Both the position numbers and the translations under genes were made by a program. Below are positions 50,861 to 63,316 of a stretch of DNA of 64,000 nt, piece by piece (positions within the stretch are counted from its first letter, which is position 1; the number at the start of each line of letters is the position of its first letter). The notes beneath the pieces are model-generated. The model was not told where the DNA came from. It did no database searches and saw only the letters and a program-made list of their open reading frames with translations. Source of the stretch: Leptoclinus maculatus (taxonomy: Eukaryota; Chordata; Actinopteri; Perciformes; Stichaeidae); contig JAVDOI010000010.1 of the NCBI GenBank assembly GCA_032191485.1, positions 1 through 64,000 on the forward strand. Reading direction: 5' to 3'.

Positions 50861-51464
50861 GAAATCCTTTGGTGTTGGGTTGGTGTTTGTGAACGAAGCA
50901 TTATTGTATCGATGGACAGCCGTTTACATCGTCTCCTACTCATTGTGGATTACCCTTTGGTAATCAGCTGGTAGCTCTTGTAACTGTCAGCCTCTAATCC
51001 GTGTCATAATCCCACGATTAAGACATCGGTTTGTCAAAGGGGAAGAGTCTACGAGTGGCTGTTATTGCTGCTTAAGACGGTCGCGGGCAGAGTTGGTGGA
51101 CTTTGTGGGAACAGAAGCTCTGTTAGATGAGGCTCGGTCCTGCTGGTTTAGCGCGGACACACGCCCGCTGACACACAGAGGGCCACTGATGGTTTAAGGG
51201 CCGGCATAGTGGCCTTAAGAGGGGATTGTGAGTTGTGGAAAATCTTTTAAAGATGTCAACAGGAAGGTCAGAGGTCACACTCACCTGATCTGGTGTGAGT
51301 CAGTGTGTTTCTCAAAAAGGCCCAAGAAGACGTGTAGAGCCAGGTCCCTGTCCCTGAGGTGGACATTTAAATTTAATATTTTAAGTTAAGAAAGAAAGAA
51401 AAATTAATTGATGAGGCTTCTTTTTTTAGGTATTTTGCATAATGACCCGTTAGGCTTCTAAAGG

Positions 51465-51465
<1 letters not shown>

Positions 51466-51544
<79 letters not shown>
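51466..51544. repeat. (CA)n microsatellite
   Basis: About 39 perfect CA units in otherwise unremarkable intergenic sequence. Confidence 0.95.
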
Positions 51545-51546
<2 letters not shown>

Positions 51547-51999
51547 CCTTTTTTAAGTGATTAGATGTGTGCACAATCGAGTGCTTGTGCAGGCTGTAGC
51601 TGTTTGCTCACTTGGATGTAGAACAAGGTAACTGTGCATTCCTATTGTATCAGAATGTACTTTCTGCCTCTTCCTTTTGAATATCATGGATTATGTATCT
51701 ACAGCTGTTCGCTGGTGACTCTAAATAGAAATATAATTTCCTCTTTGGATCTTTTTGTCCATTTGTTGCAAAGTTTTGGGAACAAAGGAGTCGTGTGAGC
51801 TTTGGTAGTGGTGTCAACCTGCAGAAACATTAGCATCAAAAGAAAAACACTTACACGTGTTATTTAGCTTATTCTTGATAGTAAGTGGTTGGACAAAACA
51901 ATAGAAACACCCGTCAGTATTTCATTCATCAGCACCACAAACTCCATCCTCCAACATGTTCAGAGCAAGTACAAGGATGTGTGTGTCTGTGTGTGTGTA

Positions 52000-52419
52000 G
52001 GGGGGGGGGGGGGGGGGGGGGGGGTTACATGTCTTGTGGGGCCATAAACCTTAATTACACAGTAGCATTGAGGGAACTCTGCTTTCTTTACATCCCCATA
52101 ACGTAAATGATTAGGGTTCAGGGTGAGGGCTTTGGTTTAAGGTCAGGATTAGGCTTCTAGGGTAACTCAAAGATGACTGAATGCAAGTCAATGTGGTGCG
52201 TGTGTGGGGAGGTGCTGTTCCCAGAGAGGGGGGGGGGGGGGGGGTCAGAGGAGAGCCGTCTGTCTCTCTGTGTTGTGTAGCTGAATAGATGAGAGGCTGT
52301 GTCGCCTCAGGCTCGACCTGACGGGCTGGCTGACTGCCGACCTGCTCGTCATTCTTCGGCTGACTGTACTCACCTGTTCAAATACATCCCTGGGGGGGGG
52401 GGGGGGGGGGGGGGGGGGG
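52000..52419. repeat. three poly-G tracts (G25, G17, G28)
   Basis: G25 at 52000-52024, G17 at 52228-52244 and G28 at 52392-52419, all on the + strand within 420 bp. Confidence 0.9.
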
Positions 52420-54116
52420 CGGTTTTTAAAAGTTACCGACCACCTTTGGGTTGCGTTGATCGAGCTTGTTCCACACTCTTCATTTGAGTGTGTTGAACAG
52501 CATCCTGTTCATGCTATTAGTACGATAAGGACAACACTGAGCTTATCTGGAGGCTCCTGCTGCAGCCGACGCAGATCTTTCTGTCTGAGAGACAGAACAG
52601 TAGGTGAGATAAGCCAGCGCTAATGAAGGAATGCATGAAGTGAATATGGCCCCCAGTTGTTAAGTCGTTATGTTTCTTATTGTCAGCGAAGACAAATATA
52701 TTGATCCTATAAATGAGCTCATACAGCTTATTCCTCCGTGCCCTAGAGCTGCATTGTTGTAAAAGACAATTTAAAAGTTGTTAATGAGACCTGTTCCTTC
52801 ACCGTGAACGTGGGCTTTGTAGTTCATTTTGAGTCAATCGATCGTCATCGGCGCACCAAATGTGTATTCAAAATGCTGAAAATAGTCCCCAACAAATGCA
52901 CCACTTCCTTTACTGCGAGTGAAGACGACGGTGACCGACTGGTTCAGGACATGAAAGTCTATTTCCCTTCGATCAGAGGAGGTTTGATTGACAGGTGATC
53001 TTAGACTGAATAAAATGAGAGCACGGTGCGTTTCTAACGTTTTCCTCTCCGTTACCCTCCAAACACACCGACATGTTTCCCCCCCCCCCCCACACACTTT
53101 CTCCCCCCTCTTCTATCCCTCTTCCCCCTTCAGCTCTCTCCCTCCCCACTTTTTCTCCTGCCGCAGCGAAGGGGCAGAGGGATTTTGATGTTGTCCCAGA
53201 CAATGGACAGTTTGGGTGATTTCCTGTGCACCAGTGTCGTATGATTTTGTCCCGAGGCGGTGCTGTTCCCGAGCCTTTTGTCTGGCGGGCCCGAGCCGTG
53301 GAAGTCAGACTTCCCTCTTTCTCCCCTCTCCCTTTTCATGTGGCCTGTGTGAATGAGCCGAGTCCACGGCTATTGTGGCGTGATTTAGTGATTTAGCCAT
53401 TGGATCCAGTGACCGAGGGTTTGACGTGCAGTGTTAACTGTGTATTCGATACTTTCACAGGGATAGTCTCTCCACATTGGTTAGACGCGTGCATTGTGGG
53501 AAACAATAGCTTTTGTTGTGTTGGATAATGGAGCTTTTAGAAAGGGTATTCATGTTCCTGTGGCGATTAGATGCTTTTAATGTTTAAGTTGCATTAGAAC
53601 TGATCGGGCTGTAATCCCCCCCTTTGGTTTCAGTGACGTCCTCGCTGTCAGATTTTCAAAGTTCAAAATAAGTCGGTCTAAGTCGAGCGTGTCGTCTTCC
53701 TGTTGTGACCGTTTTTTTTTCCCGAGGAAGATGCCTGCGTGGAACTGCCATGTCAGGGGAGCTAAGCGAAGCTGATGTGGCGCTATCGACAGCAGGAAGT
53801 GAGTGTAAACGTTTTGCGTGAAATGCCAAGTGCTAAACTGGAAGGACAGCGATGGCTGAAATAATGTTCATCAGGAAATGTCAGCCGTACTGTCGGGGTT
53901 CTCTCTGCTCCAGCATGTTCCTGCCCCGAGGATATGAAAGGAAGCATCAGCGTGCTGCGAATGTGAGAACGTGGGCCTCAAATCTCCAACTGCTGTCCGT
54001 TCAGATAGAGCCGTGAAGAGGTGGTGTGATTGCACGCATGACCACACAGTCTGCACGGAACGAGAGAAAGTGTGCTTGAAAACCAACACGGTTGTACGAC
54101 GTGACGTCTCACCAAA

Positions 54117-54330
54117 GACCCTTTTTCCACCGCAGGAACTTGCCTTCGGGACTCGAGACCTTTTGGAGGAACCCGTTGCATTTCGACTGCAGGGAGTCTA
54201 AATAAAAAAAAAAAGGTTGGTGGCCGGCACTCTTTGAAAGTACAGGTGCTTTCTGGGTGAGGTGTGCAGGTTGACCGTTGCTGAATGGTCAAACACTCTG
54301 CTGCTTTAACTCGTGACGAGGACCTTCTTG
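54117..54330. mobile_element. probable MITE fragment (ccctttttccaccgcaggaa type)
   Basis: gaccctttttccaccgcagg, aggaacccgttgcatttc and gttgaccgttgctgaatggtc resemble a short non-autonomous DNA element (Harbinger-like) I associate with fish genomes. Assignment is tentative and ends are approximate. Confidence 0.35.
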
Positions 54331-55570
54331 GTGTGAAGGGTTTACCTGATCTGAGGCAGGAAGGACAAAAAGAGAGGGTTGGGAAGTTCAAACCCTGTTT
54401 CCTTAAAACACCAACACAGACTTGCCCGACCGCTGTGCCAGCCGGAAATAGTTGATTGATTGACAAAAATATTGTGAACCAGTGTTTTACCCTGCAATTA
54501 AAGGGTCTGCGTGGGTGGGGGGGGCGTGTTGTTTTAGGTACAGGTGATGCAGTGCGATACAATCCAGGAAGTCCGGTGTGAGTAATAGATCCGTGAGTTT
54601 GATGGCTTATCGGGTGCCAAAAGAAATATTATAGAGAAAGGATATCACGACTGGAGTCACGAGGTACGCCGTTCACATCACAGAGGAATCTAGCAGGAAT
54701 GTAGCCGCGCAGGATAGCGTTGCACTGTTGTGGCAGAAGTTCCACTTTTGTGCTGGGTAGCCTCGTGTTGTTCTGGCCATGAATTCATATCCTAATTATG
54801 ATAAGATAAGATATACTTTATTATCAAAAACATTTGATCAAGTAGTAAATAAGGCTGAAGAGTATTAATAGCTGAACTAAAATAAAATATGACTCACATA
54901 TGTCTCATAGGGTTGATTGCTGAAGTGACATACATGGGACAGACATGGATGGAGTCTGCCGGCTTTGAGGTGAGCATCTTGATTGCGTGTTTTGCATTAT
55001 AATAAATTCTACTAGTTGTCCAAATCCCTGTCCATTTATTTATTATAGGCGTCATGCTATGTGTTGCTTCAAAGTTGCAGTTTGTAGTTCAGAGAGCACG
55101 TCTGCAGTAGCAGAAGAAACCAAGGACCATGAAGTAGTCCTTCTAGGACCCGCCTTTCCTACAATGTGTCGGGCCTCCTGGAGAAGGTCCCCGGCGTGGA
55201 TGAGCTGCAGCGGCAACCCTGATAGACGGGTTCAACCGGTCCTCACCGTGCACTGCTGTGGAACAGAAAGTCAAAAGAAAAAAAGGAAAGGGACTCTCGC
55301 TGGATGTGTCACCAAGGATTTGGCACATAGCGTTCAAACGCTATGCTTATTGAATGCATTCAGATGCCAATCAAACTTTAATGAGTAACCAAAAGGCAGC
55401 CGGTCCCTCTGTACGAGAAAGTGAAGTGAATAAACAATCGGAGAGTAAATCCTTTCTGGGAATCTTTGGCAGCAGAACGGGCCTCTTCTGTGTGTCTGTC
55501 ACCTGCTGCGACCTCCAGCGAAGACAGACCTGTTGGCTTTGATCACACACTTGTTCTTCTACAATGTGCA

Positions 55571-55638
<68 letters not shown>

Positions 55639-55711
55639 ACACTCAGAAGGGGCCTCCATTCTGCTTGTCCTTCTTCAAGATAAGCTCCATCAGGTTGTGC
55701 TCGTAACAAAA

Positions 55712-55801
<90 letters not shown>

Positions 55802-55890
55802 TGGATCCTCTTATTCAAGATAGATGTGAGTGAAATGTTATGATCAAACCTGCTCATACTGAAAACTAAGAGGGATGTATGACATATGAG

Positions 55891-55951
<61 letters not shown>
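55571..55951. repeat. (CA)n then two (GT)n arrays
   Basis: (CA)n at about 55571-55644, (GT)n at 55715-55798 and (GT)n at 55892-55951. The CA array is complementary to each GT array. Confidence 0.95.
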
Positions 55952-55953
<2 letters not shown>

Positions 55954-56028
55954 GAGAGAGTCTATTGAACAAAGCAGATCTTATCAGAATAGAGATGTAG
56001 AATGTTATTTATCTTTTAATGATAACTT

Positions 56029-56332
56029 TAGCTGCTTCTATGACTGTTGTGTTAAAGTATCTCATAATTTCGACTTTCTATAGCAACTGGAAAAATCTGG
56101 TCAGTGTTATGGTTACAGATGGATGCACCAAAAGTTTTTATTTATTTTTTTGCTGGTGGAAAAAAAGTAAAATAAAAAAAAAGAAAAATTATTAGAATTA
56201 TTATTATTTATTTTGTGGGTGGATTTTTTTTTTTTTTTTTTTGTGAATTACATTTTTTCTTTTAAGTTACTATCTTTTTTTCTTTTTTTTTTTTTTTTTT
56301 TTTTAGTTGCTGGCGGGAATGGGCTTCCATAA
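56029..56332 (-). repeat. dispersed repeat copy C (inverted relative to copy A)
   Basis: The reverse complement matches copy A from tatggaagcccattcc to gtcatagaagcagcta, including the unique stretch cagatttttccagttgctat. On the + strand it ends gcgggaatgggcttccata. Confidence 0.75.
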
Positions 56333-56604
56333 TAACGACTCGCATGACACTGATGAAGTTCAAGTAAACGACCCAGTCAGCAGAACGAGCACAACTAGGA
56401 CAATTAAGAAGTAGCCCAATTAAGCTAACTAAGCTAACAAGCAGAAGAAGTAAGTGTCGGTGCACTGATTGTCCTTGTTGGTTCGTTATATTTGGTGAGT
56501 TTTGTTAGTAAGGGAAGTGAAGAAGAAACGGAGCTTTAAACTGTGTTCAGAGACGCATAAACCACCAACACAAAGGATAGAGGTGGAAACTTGGAAGGTG
56601 GAAA

Positions 56605-56660
56605 TGTTGTCAGTCTTGGACCGATACCAATATCGGATATCGGACCAATACTGACGACGG
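56605..56660. repeat. dispersed repeat fragment with palindromic gatatcg motifs
   Basis: ggaccgataccaatatcgga and tatcggaccaatactgac resemble the subterminal sequence of a common fish DNA element. Only this short stretch is recognisable. Confidence 0.4.
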
Positions 56661-57156
56661 TGACTCTGGTATCGGTTACCATTACTTTAATAAATAACAA
56701 TTTATACATTCATATATATATTTATATTTATTTATTACATTTTGTTTTACAAAGTTAAGAAGGCATTGTTTAAGTCAAGCAGATGTATGTCAATGCTAAA
56801 GATAATACGCCACAGGACAACGTCTAAAACTACAGGGAAGATTCTGACACCGAACCCAGGAGGCGACTCGCTACAGAGAACGTGCAGCTACTGGTGAGTT
56901 GACTGGACAAACGTGCACGCTCTGCGTATGATGCAATCCTACCAGTAAGTTCTATGTTGTAAACATCAGTGCATGGACTTCCATCTTAATGAGACGTCGC
57001 AACACATAGTAAACTGCTCCACGGGTCTCTGTGACGGGCCCAACGCACTGCACAATCTTGCACAACTTGGCGGTTGTGAAATAGATACAGCAATTAAGGA
57101 GTCAGGTTTTACTACCCATTCATACTAATTTATGAGGTCGATCTTATCAAACCGAC

Positions 57157-58016
57157 ATGAATGCAGCTCAAACATCAGGATGTCTGCTCTCGTGTTTTTA
57201 TGGCACCGTGCTTTTATGGTTTTGCCTCTGGCCCTTGGCTCTGCCGTTAGGTAGCACACCTAAGTTTTGCCATAAGCATGTGTGGCTTTTGTATCCTAAC
57301 ACGCTATTTTCCAGTAACAAGGCTTTAGGTATAAGGCAACTAGCTTCTGGTCCAAGAGCACCTTTCCCATGGCCGTCCCTCACTCCACATTATCCTTCAT
57401 GTCCCTACACATGGCCTTTCATCTGATGACTTCATCCCGATGCGTAGCAGTGGTGAGGAGCAGCACTCGGCTCACAATAACCAGTGACAATGTGCTGTTC
57501 AGAGCGGGGGAGTGTTCCACTGATATGGGGGGTCAGTAGAGCCCAAACAAACAAGCCTTTTATCTCGATTTGGTACATAGGTGCACGATGGTAATCTAAA
57601 CTGGACTGATACGGGGGCCAAACACGCAGCAACAGAGTTATGTAATGCTTGGGAACTTGCCCACTTTGGGAAGGCATCGTGCGTGTCGTATTGCACAACA
57701 GCACCTGAAAACTGGATTATGTACAAATGCAGTTTCATTTTTTATGAATCCAGTATTAATATTAAAGTCTGATTGTCATTAAGACGAGACAGAAGGTGTC
57801 ATCAAGGTTCCAGGGCCGGTGATGCTTGTTGGTAAAGTGTTCATAAGTGGAACAGCTTTCATATATGTCTATCTAAATCTCTCCTTAGTGCGTCCGAGAC
57901 CCTGTGTTCCTTTGGATGTGTGTCTGGTAAATACCACAACTGGGTGTACAGGAAAGGGAAAAAATGAAAAGTTTGGGTATGAGGAAAAGGAACTCAATCT
58001 TGCTGAAATCAACTAA
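57157..58016 (+). other. unidentified region with several overlapping open segments, origin unknown
   Basis: A simple-repeat-free 860-bp stretch carries three successive + strand open segments (57157-57426, 57581-57772, 57819-58016) in three different frames. The translations have hydrophobic and Cys-containing stretches and one Asn-linked glycosylation motif (NTT). They match no family I can name. A decayed mobile-element or retroviral-type membrane-protein remnant is possible, but nothing diagnostic (polymerase motif, long terminal repeat, furin site) is seen. Confidence 0.2.
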
Positions 58017-58299
58017 TTGGCTTCATTTACAATACCCAGCCAGTCATTTATTCTCTCCACTCACATCCTCCTCTTTGTTTCCTCCTTTATTTAATTCCCC
58101 TGTCCCACGCACACGCATGTGTACACACACAAACACAAATCACCAGGATGTACAGGTATGTTATCAATGTGTTTGCATGTCCGCGTTTATGTGTGTCTGC
58201 GCACGTTTTCCTCCCCGTCCCGGGACTCGTCTGCGTCTTTGTTTGTGTATGACATGGCCCGTGATAACCTATCACAATCCTCCGAGAGAGGCTGGTCAG

Positions 58300-58344
<45 letters not shown>

Positions 58345-60952
58345 TCTGTGTGTGTGTGTGCGCGCTGAGGTTGTCTCCTCTTCCTTATCAGTCAATTATG
58401 TTTATGAGTTGTCTGTATGGACATAATGACTGCGTGGAACAAGGAGTGTACACACACACACACACACACACACATCCTGTACTAAGCAGTACAAGTTTCT
58501 AAGTTATGTAAAAGTATCTTTTTACCCCAATCGACGCACCTTTTTTGACAAAAGACATCGTCGACATGAAAAGATGAGAGTAAAAATCCCAGGGAGGGAG
58601 GGAGACCGTTTGACAGGACATGAATCACTGGGACACTTGAAAGCTTTGATTAAAACAACACATGACGTGGAGATGCATATCAAAGCCAAAGACAAACAAA
58701 TTGACCATTGAAGTTATCGTCGCTGTTTTGATGTGGCGAGCAGTGCCGAGCATGCGTGGACTGTATATTTTTCTCACTCGAGCTTAAGACTTTTTTTCAT
58801 TTTTTTTCCACTGTTTCTTAAGAGAATGTGAGCGAGTTAAAAGGATAAACGCGACAGCGGTGTTCCAAATGTGGAGTTTCCTAGATATGCGATAGTGCTG
58901 CCGTGGTGCCACCGCTGCAATAGCATCTAAATAGAAAATCTCCCCGAGCAAACGGGCCTTTGAAGTTCCCTCGGCAGCGAGACCCGACGCTTCCTCTTTG
59001 CATTACAGAGCCGGTTTGCGGTCGGCCTCTCGAGGGAATCACCGATACGTGCCTTGATCCGTGCGTGCCTCTGTGTGTTTGTACCGTGGTCCTGGGAGCC
59101 AGACGACACTGGAGCGGTGCCACACAAGCTGGCAAGTTGTTGCACATAGACACTATACACACACACGGTGTAACTGCACTTCATGCACATACAGACACAA
59201 GCTTGATATGAAGATACAGTAACACACACACAGACTTTGATGCTAATTTGCTCTTGTGTGTAATGTAGCTTAACGTCAGTCAAATACCTGATAAGAGAGT
59301 CAGCTGAGCGCCACGCTGATGGGATTTCATTTACATTCTTGGTTTGTCTATTTGTATTATGTGCTCAGATTTGTATTTTAAAGAGCAACGGGATGCTCTC
59401 AGGGGATTTGTTTTGTTATGTTCTAGTTTTCTGTCTTTGGTAGTGAAAAGCTGTCATTGATTTGTTAAATACTCGCTCAGAGTCGGCTGGGATTCACAAC
59501 GGCTCAAATGGATTTCATGGCAATCCTTGATTCACCAGAAATCGAGGGCTTATTAAAAAGACAAGGCTGGTGTTATTCTAGATTTGATAACATATCAATA
59601 ATAATGTAGCCGTCTAGGTTAGCCCATTGGCAAGTGAGTTAGTCGCACTGTGGCGAGCGCAAATGAAACGCCGGAGCTGCAAGACTCCGGGTTCCAACTG
59701 CGAGTTCACATCCAGCATGTTAACACACAACCGAGGGCATCACCAGAGGAGTCCATCACCGGGACCAGGACAAAAACATTGATTCATGCTTATGCATTGT
59801 GGTATTTTGGTACAAGATGTGGTAAAGCAACACCGACACAGAATTCATCAGCCTGACATTTGCATGTTGAAACGCTCCAACATGCTCAGAAACAGGACTC
59901 ATGTCCTTTGTTTGCTCGCTCACATTCCGCAGGTGTACGAGTAGACCATAATCGTACTTGGCTTGAAGCCCGAACTCATAACTACCTTATGATGTGTGGG
60001 GTTGTTTTGTGTTTTGTCTTACCTGATAGCATTCAAACTTCATCCAACACCTGTTAGAAATGACTTGCCGTGTGTTTAAGTGTTGATCGGTGCAGGAGAT
60101 AATGTGCTAATAAAAGGTCTGAAGTGTGCTGTAAGTCACCATTAACAGGAGGTGAAGTCATCACGCAGACTAAAGGAGCTAATGCAGCACTTTAATATCA
60201 CAGACGGCTCATCAGGTGGTCCAGGGAGAACCGCGATGATTGTGCAATGATATAAAATAACACCTTTTGAACTTGTGATCGGAACACGTCGTAGCAGTGC
60301 TCGTGTTAGTCACGGGTTCACAGCTGCTGATGACGGCCGGTGATTCAGTGGCTGTTACCGAAACACTGCGAGGCTTGACCAGCTAAGACAACATCAGACT
60401 AGAACCTGCCATAAGGCTTTACAATATGCATATAACACCTTCTACCCTTGGACCTTTGGTTTTGATCAGGAGATGGACTGAGGTGGACGGGCAGTAGCGG
60501 TCACACATACAGAGTAGACAGAAGTAGCCGCAGTAGAAGCAGTAGTACAGCTTTGTGTAGAATCCAACCAAGCGGAAAACACAGAGCTACTCTTAAAATG
60601 TCAACTTGAATGTGTACTTAACCATTAACTAGTGTAAATGCTGCCTTTTCTTGGCTATATACACAAACCCGTTTATAACCACACACGGCTGAGTCGGTGA
60701 CTAATTCAGTGGACGCCAAGCATCTCGGTGTAGGTAACCACACCTCGGCATGATAAGATCTTTTTCATTTTGGAGTAGCACACCTGTTCCATGGAACTGA
60801 GCGGTCCAAAGCAGTGACTGCCAAAACCTGTCCGTATGTCTTTATTTCTTCAATGTCCGGATGTGCAGTAGAGTCCTGAATGGAAACAAAGTTTACAAAA
60901 TACATTTCTGCTGTCAAAACATACCAGATTTGTTTTACTCGTAAACAAGACA

Positions 60953-61105
60953 AATGGTAAATGGACCTTTTCTGCTCGCAGAGCTTTACACTACATGTTA
61001 ACATCCACACATTCATACATGTGGTCTGCAGGTCTTGACATGTGGTCTGCAGGACCCGGGGATCGACCCGCCGATCTTTTGATTAGCGGACGACGCGCTG
61101 TAGAG
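60953..61105. repeat. dispersed fish repeat fragment (aaatggtaaatggac type)
   Basis: acaaatggtaaatggacctt, gagctttacactacatgt and acacattcatacat, then ggggatcgacccgccgatct and gattagcggacgac, follow the order of a very common fish repeat. The copy is shortened. Confidence 0.55.
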
Positions 61106-61117
61106 CATGCTCACAAT

Positions 61118-61345
61118 CAAAATGCTAACATGCTGCGGTTTAGCGGGTAAAATCCTTACCGTGTTCTTAGTTTAGCATGCTAACATTAGCTAATTAGCAC
61201 CAATGGGAATGCTGTTATTTTTGCAGGTATTTGGACACGTTCAAAAAAATGACCTGATGGTGGCGCTAGATGTAAAGTCACCAAAGTCTTTACAAACATC
61301 CTGTGTGGTGCATGAAATGTAATGGCAATCCGCCCAACAGGCCAG
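61118..61345 (+). mobile_element. LINE 3'-end remnant
   Basis: gcatgctaacattagctaat, tgcaggtatttgg, tgacctgatggtggcgctag and tgaaatgtaatggcaatcc are the typical ordered motifs at the 3' end of fish L2/Rex-type LINE copies. Decayed and 5'-truncated. Confidence 0.65.
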
Positions 61346-62108
61346 TATCCCCGTCCCTATAGAGCCACCCGTCTAGCATGGCTAAATAAAGAGTGCAAAA
61401 AGCCAATCGTCGGATGGCGAGTTATTTAGCGGTTTGTACAGACTGTCGGTTAAAGTGTCTCCAACAACAAACCACGCCACCACCCAGTCTACCCTAACAT
61501 GCTGTCTTTCTTTCTATCTGATGTGCAGCCTCCATGTGTGCCATGTCCACAGCAGTGGGAAGTCAAAGCGGCTCAGTTTCCGTCTTCCAGTGCTAATGGT
61601 GCTACTGGGTAATAGTCTCCAGAGGGGAAGCATTTCCTCCTCTGAGGGAAGAAGCACACCGCACACACAGTATAGTTCCGCCAGCCCAACAACGGCTTCA
61701 GTCTCCTTCCCACACTTTGGCTTGTCTCCATCAGTTAGCCCCGGATTATTAAGAAGGGCCAGTGGGGGCTTGTTAGTGGTCTCATACGGTCTGTGTTCGT
61801 ACGATGTAGCAAAATAAAATGTTTAAGGGTCCAGGGAATAAAAGCTGGTCTGGTTTCTCTTGGTTATGAATAAAGTGATTTCAATTTTTGAGGCCTTTTT
61901 TTTTATTTTTCAGTCTCATTTAAAAACACTCGAGCTCAAAAACACTACAGGTTTATTTCAGAATAATGTTTTATTGTCAAATTCTCAATATATATTACAC
62001 AATATATGATGCTGTGTCCTCCCAATTCCTCAGGTTTAGTTTGCTATATTTCCATTTGTTTCTGGTGGATTTCTGTCTACTGTGTATTTTCTTACTTTGG
62101 GCTTTCAG

Positions 62109-62365
62109 AACTTATCTCAATGCTTCTTCACACAGCCGGTGAGGCTGTGGGCAAACTGGTGGAGGACCTCTGTAAACTGGGGTTCCCGGGGCCCACACAG
62201 AAAGCGGGGATTCCAAAGGGGGTTTTCCCTCCACTTCCTACCTCCACGCTTGAGGTGAACAGAGGAGACAAGACTGTGTGGGAAACATGCGTCTCATTCA
62301 GAGTAATGGAGCAAGTCATGGCTGATATGCAGGAGCCGCTCATGAACCGGAGAGCATGTCTTTAA
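62109..62365 (+). CDS. possible terminal coding exon of an unidentified gene
   Basis: After a strong T-rich polypyrimidine tract (about 62047-62106) and cag acceptor, 85 codons are open to TAA at 62363-62365, starting LISMLLHTAGEAVGKLVEDL and ending MEQVMADMQEPLMNRRACL. The composition is GC-rich and protein-like (alternating hydrophobic and charged residues), unlike nearby sequence. I do not recognise the family. It could instead be a mobile-element fragment. No upstream partner exon was established. Confidence 0.25.
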
Positions 62366-63282
62366 CCTGATCAGATGAAGAACGAATGATTTAGTTCAGT
62401 CTGTCATAGCATTACCTTGATATGTGCATATAGGTTGCATTCATAGAGTAGCGGCTTGTAGGACGTAGGAAGGTAAGCAGCTGTCGGTCTCACCTCTTTC
62501 TCATGGAATGAACGGGGATTTAAATCCGGTCAACAATGGGTGAGGACCTGCTACCACAGAGGGCGGGAGCGTGTCAAAGTCACGCTGAGATGAACCTGAA
62601 CAGATGCTAATAATAGAGTTCCTGTTTACTCTCTAACAGTAAGGCAAGGATGCATATAGAGTCCTGAAGGCCGGAAGGGAGTCAGCATTTATGCACTTTC
62701 GGTTCCCTCGTCCCAAAGTCGATCGTTTTTTTAATGAGCTTTTGGTTAGATGGCTGTCTGGTTAACACAAGCTTAAGAGATTATAACCTTTGGTTCTACA
62801 ACATAAAATATATCGGTATGATATTCATTGTCTTTATTGAGCACACATTGTTGTGTGCCACGCTGTGAAGGCAAACAGTCACTTTCCCCTGTGGCTAGAT
62901 TACTGAAAGCTGATATCCAAGTGTTGTGAATACCGTCCTTGGCTTGATGTCAGAAACTCCGCCCACACGGCGTTTGATCAGTTGCACACCTGCGACGGCA
63001 CGTTTTAATGCTGATTAATTGACGTCAAATCAGTTGCGATCGTTGGGAGATTAGTTGCGTTGCGTCACTGCTCCTCTTCTCACCAAAGGCCAGATCTGTG
63101 CGTTCTCTGCTGGGCTCATTAATCGCTCCACTAAGTGTGGGTTTGATAGACCATTTCCCCCTGTGGCTGAATTCCTACGTGTTAGCTGACATGGAGTAAT
63201 GCTGAATGACTTGGACTAAACACTGTCATTACTGTCATCCGAGGATATGATCAAGGAGCTCCGATTGGACTGGGAACGCACT

Positions 63283-63316
<34 letters not shown>

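Larger units (their letters stand above)
50861..57100 (+). other. intergenic sequence, repeats only
   Basis: No coding exon recognised. Contains the CA array, three poly-G runs, a probable MITE, a short gataagataagatatacttta segment near 54800 that resembles the end of fish LINEs, the 55.6-56.0 kb CA/GT cluster and repeat copy C. Stretches 52430-54110 and 54340-55560 show nothing I can name. Confidence 0.6.

Noticed and set aside
53978..54562. 194-aa minus-strand open frame
   Set aside because: It overlaps a probable MITE and a poly-A run, with no family resemblance.
54987..55388. 133-aa open frame
   Set aside because: No recognisable domain, no acceptor/donor context and mixed repeat composition; not supported as a gene.
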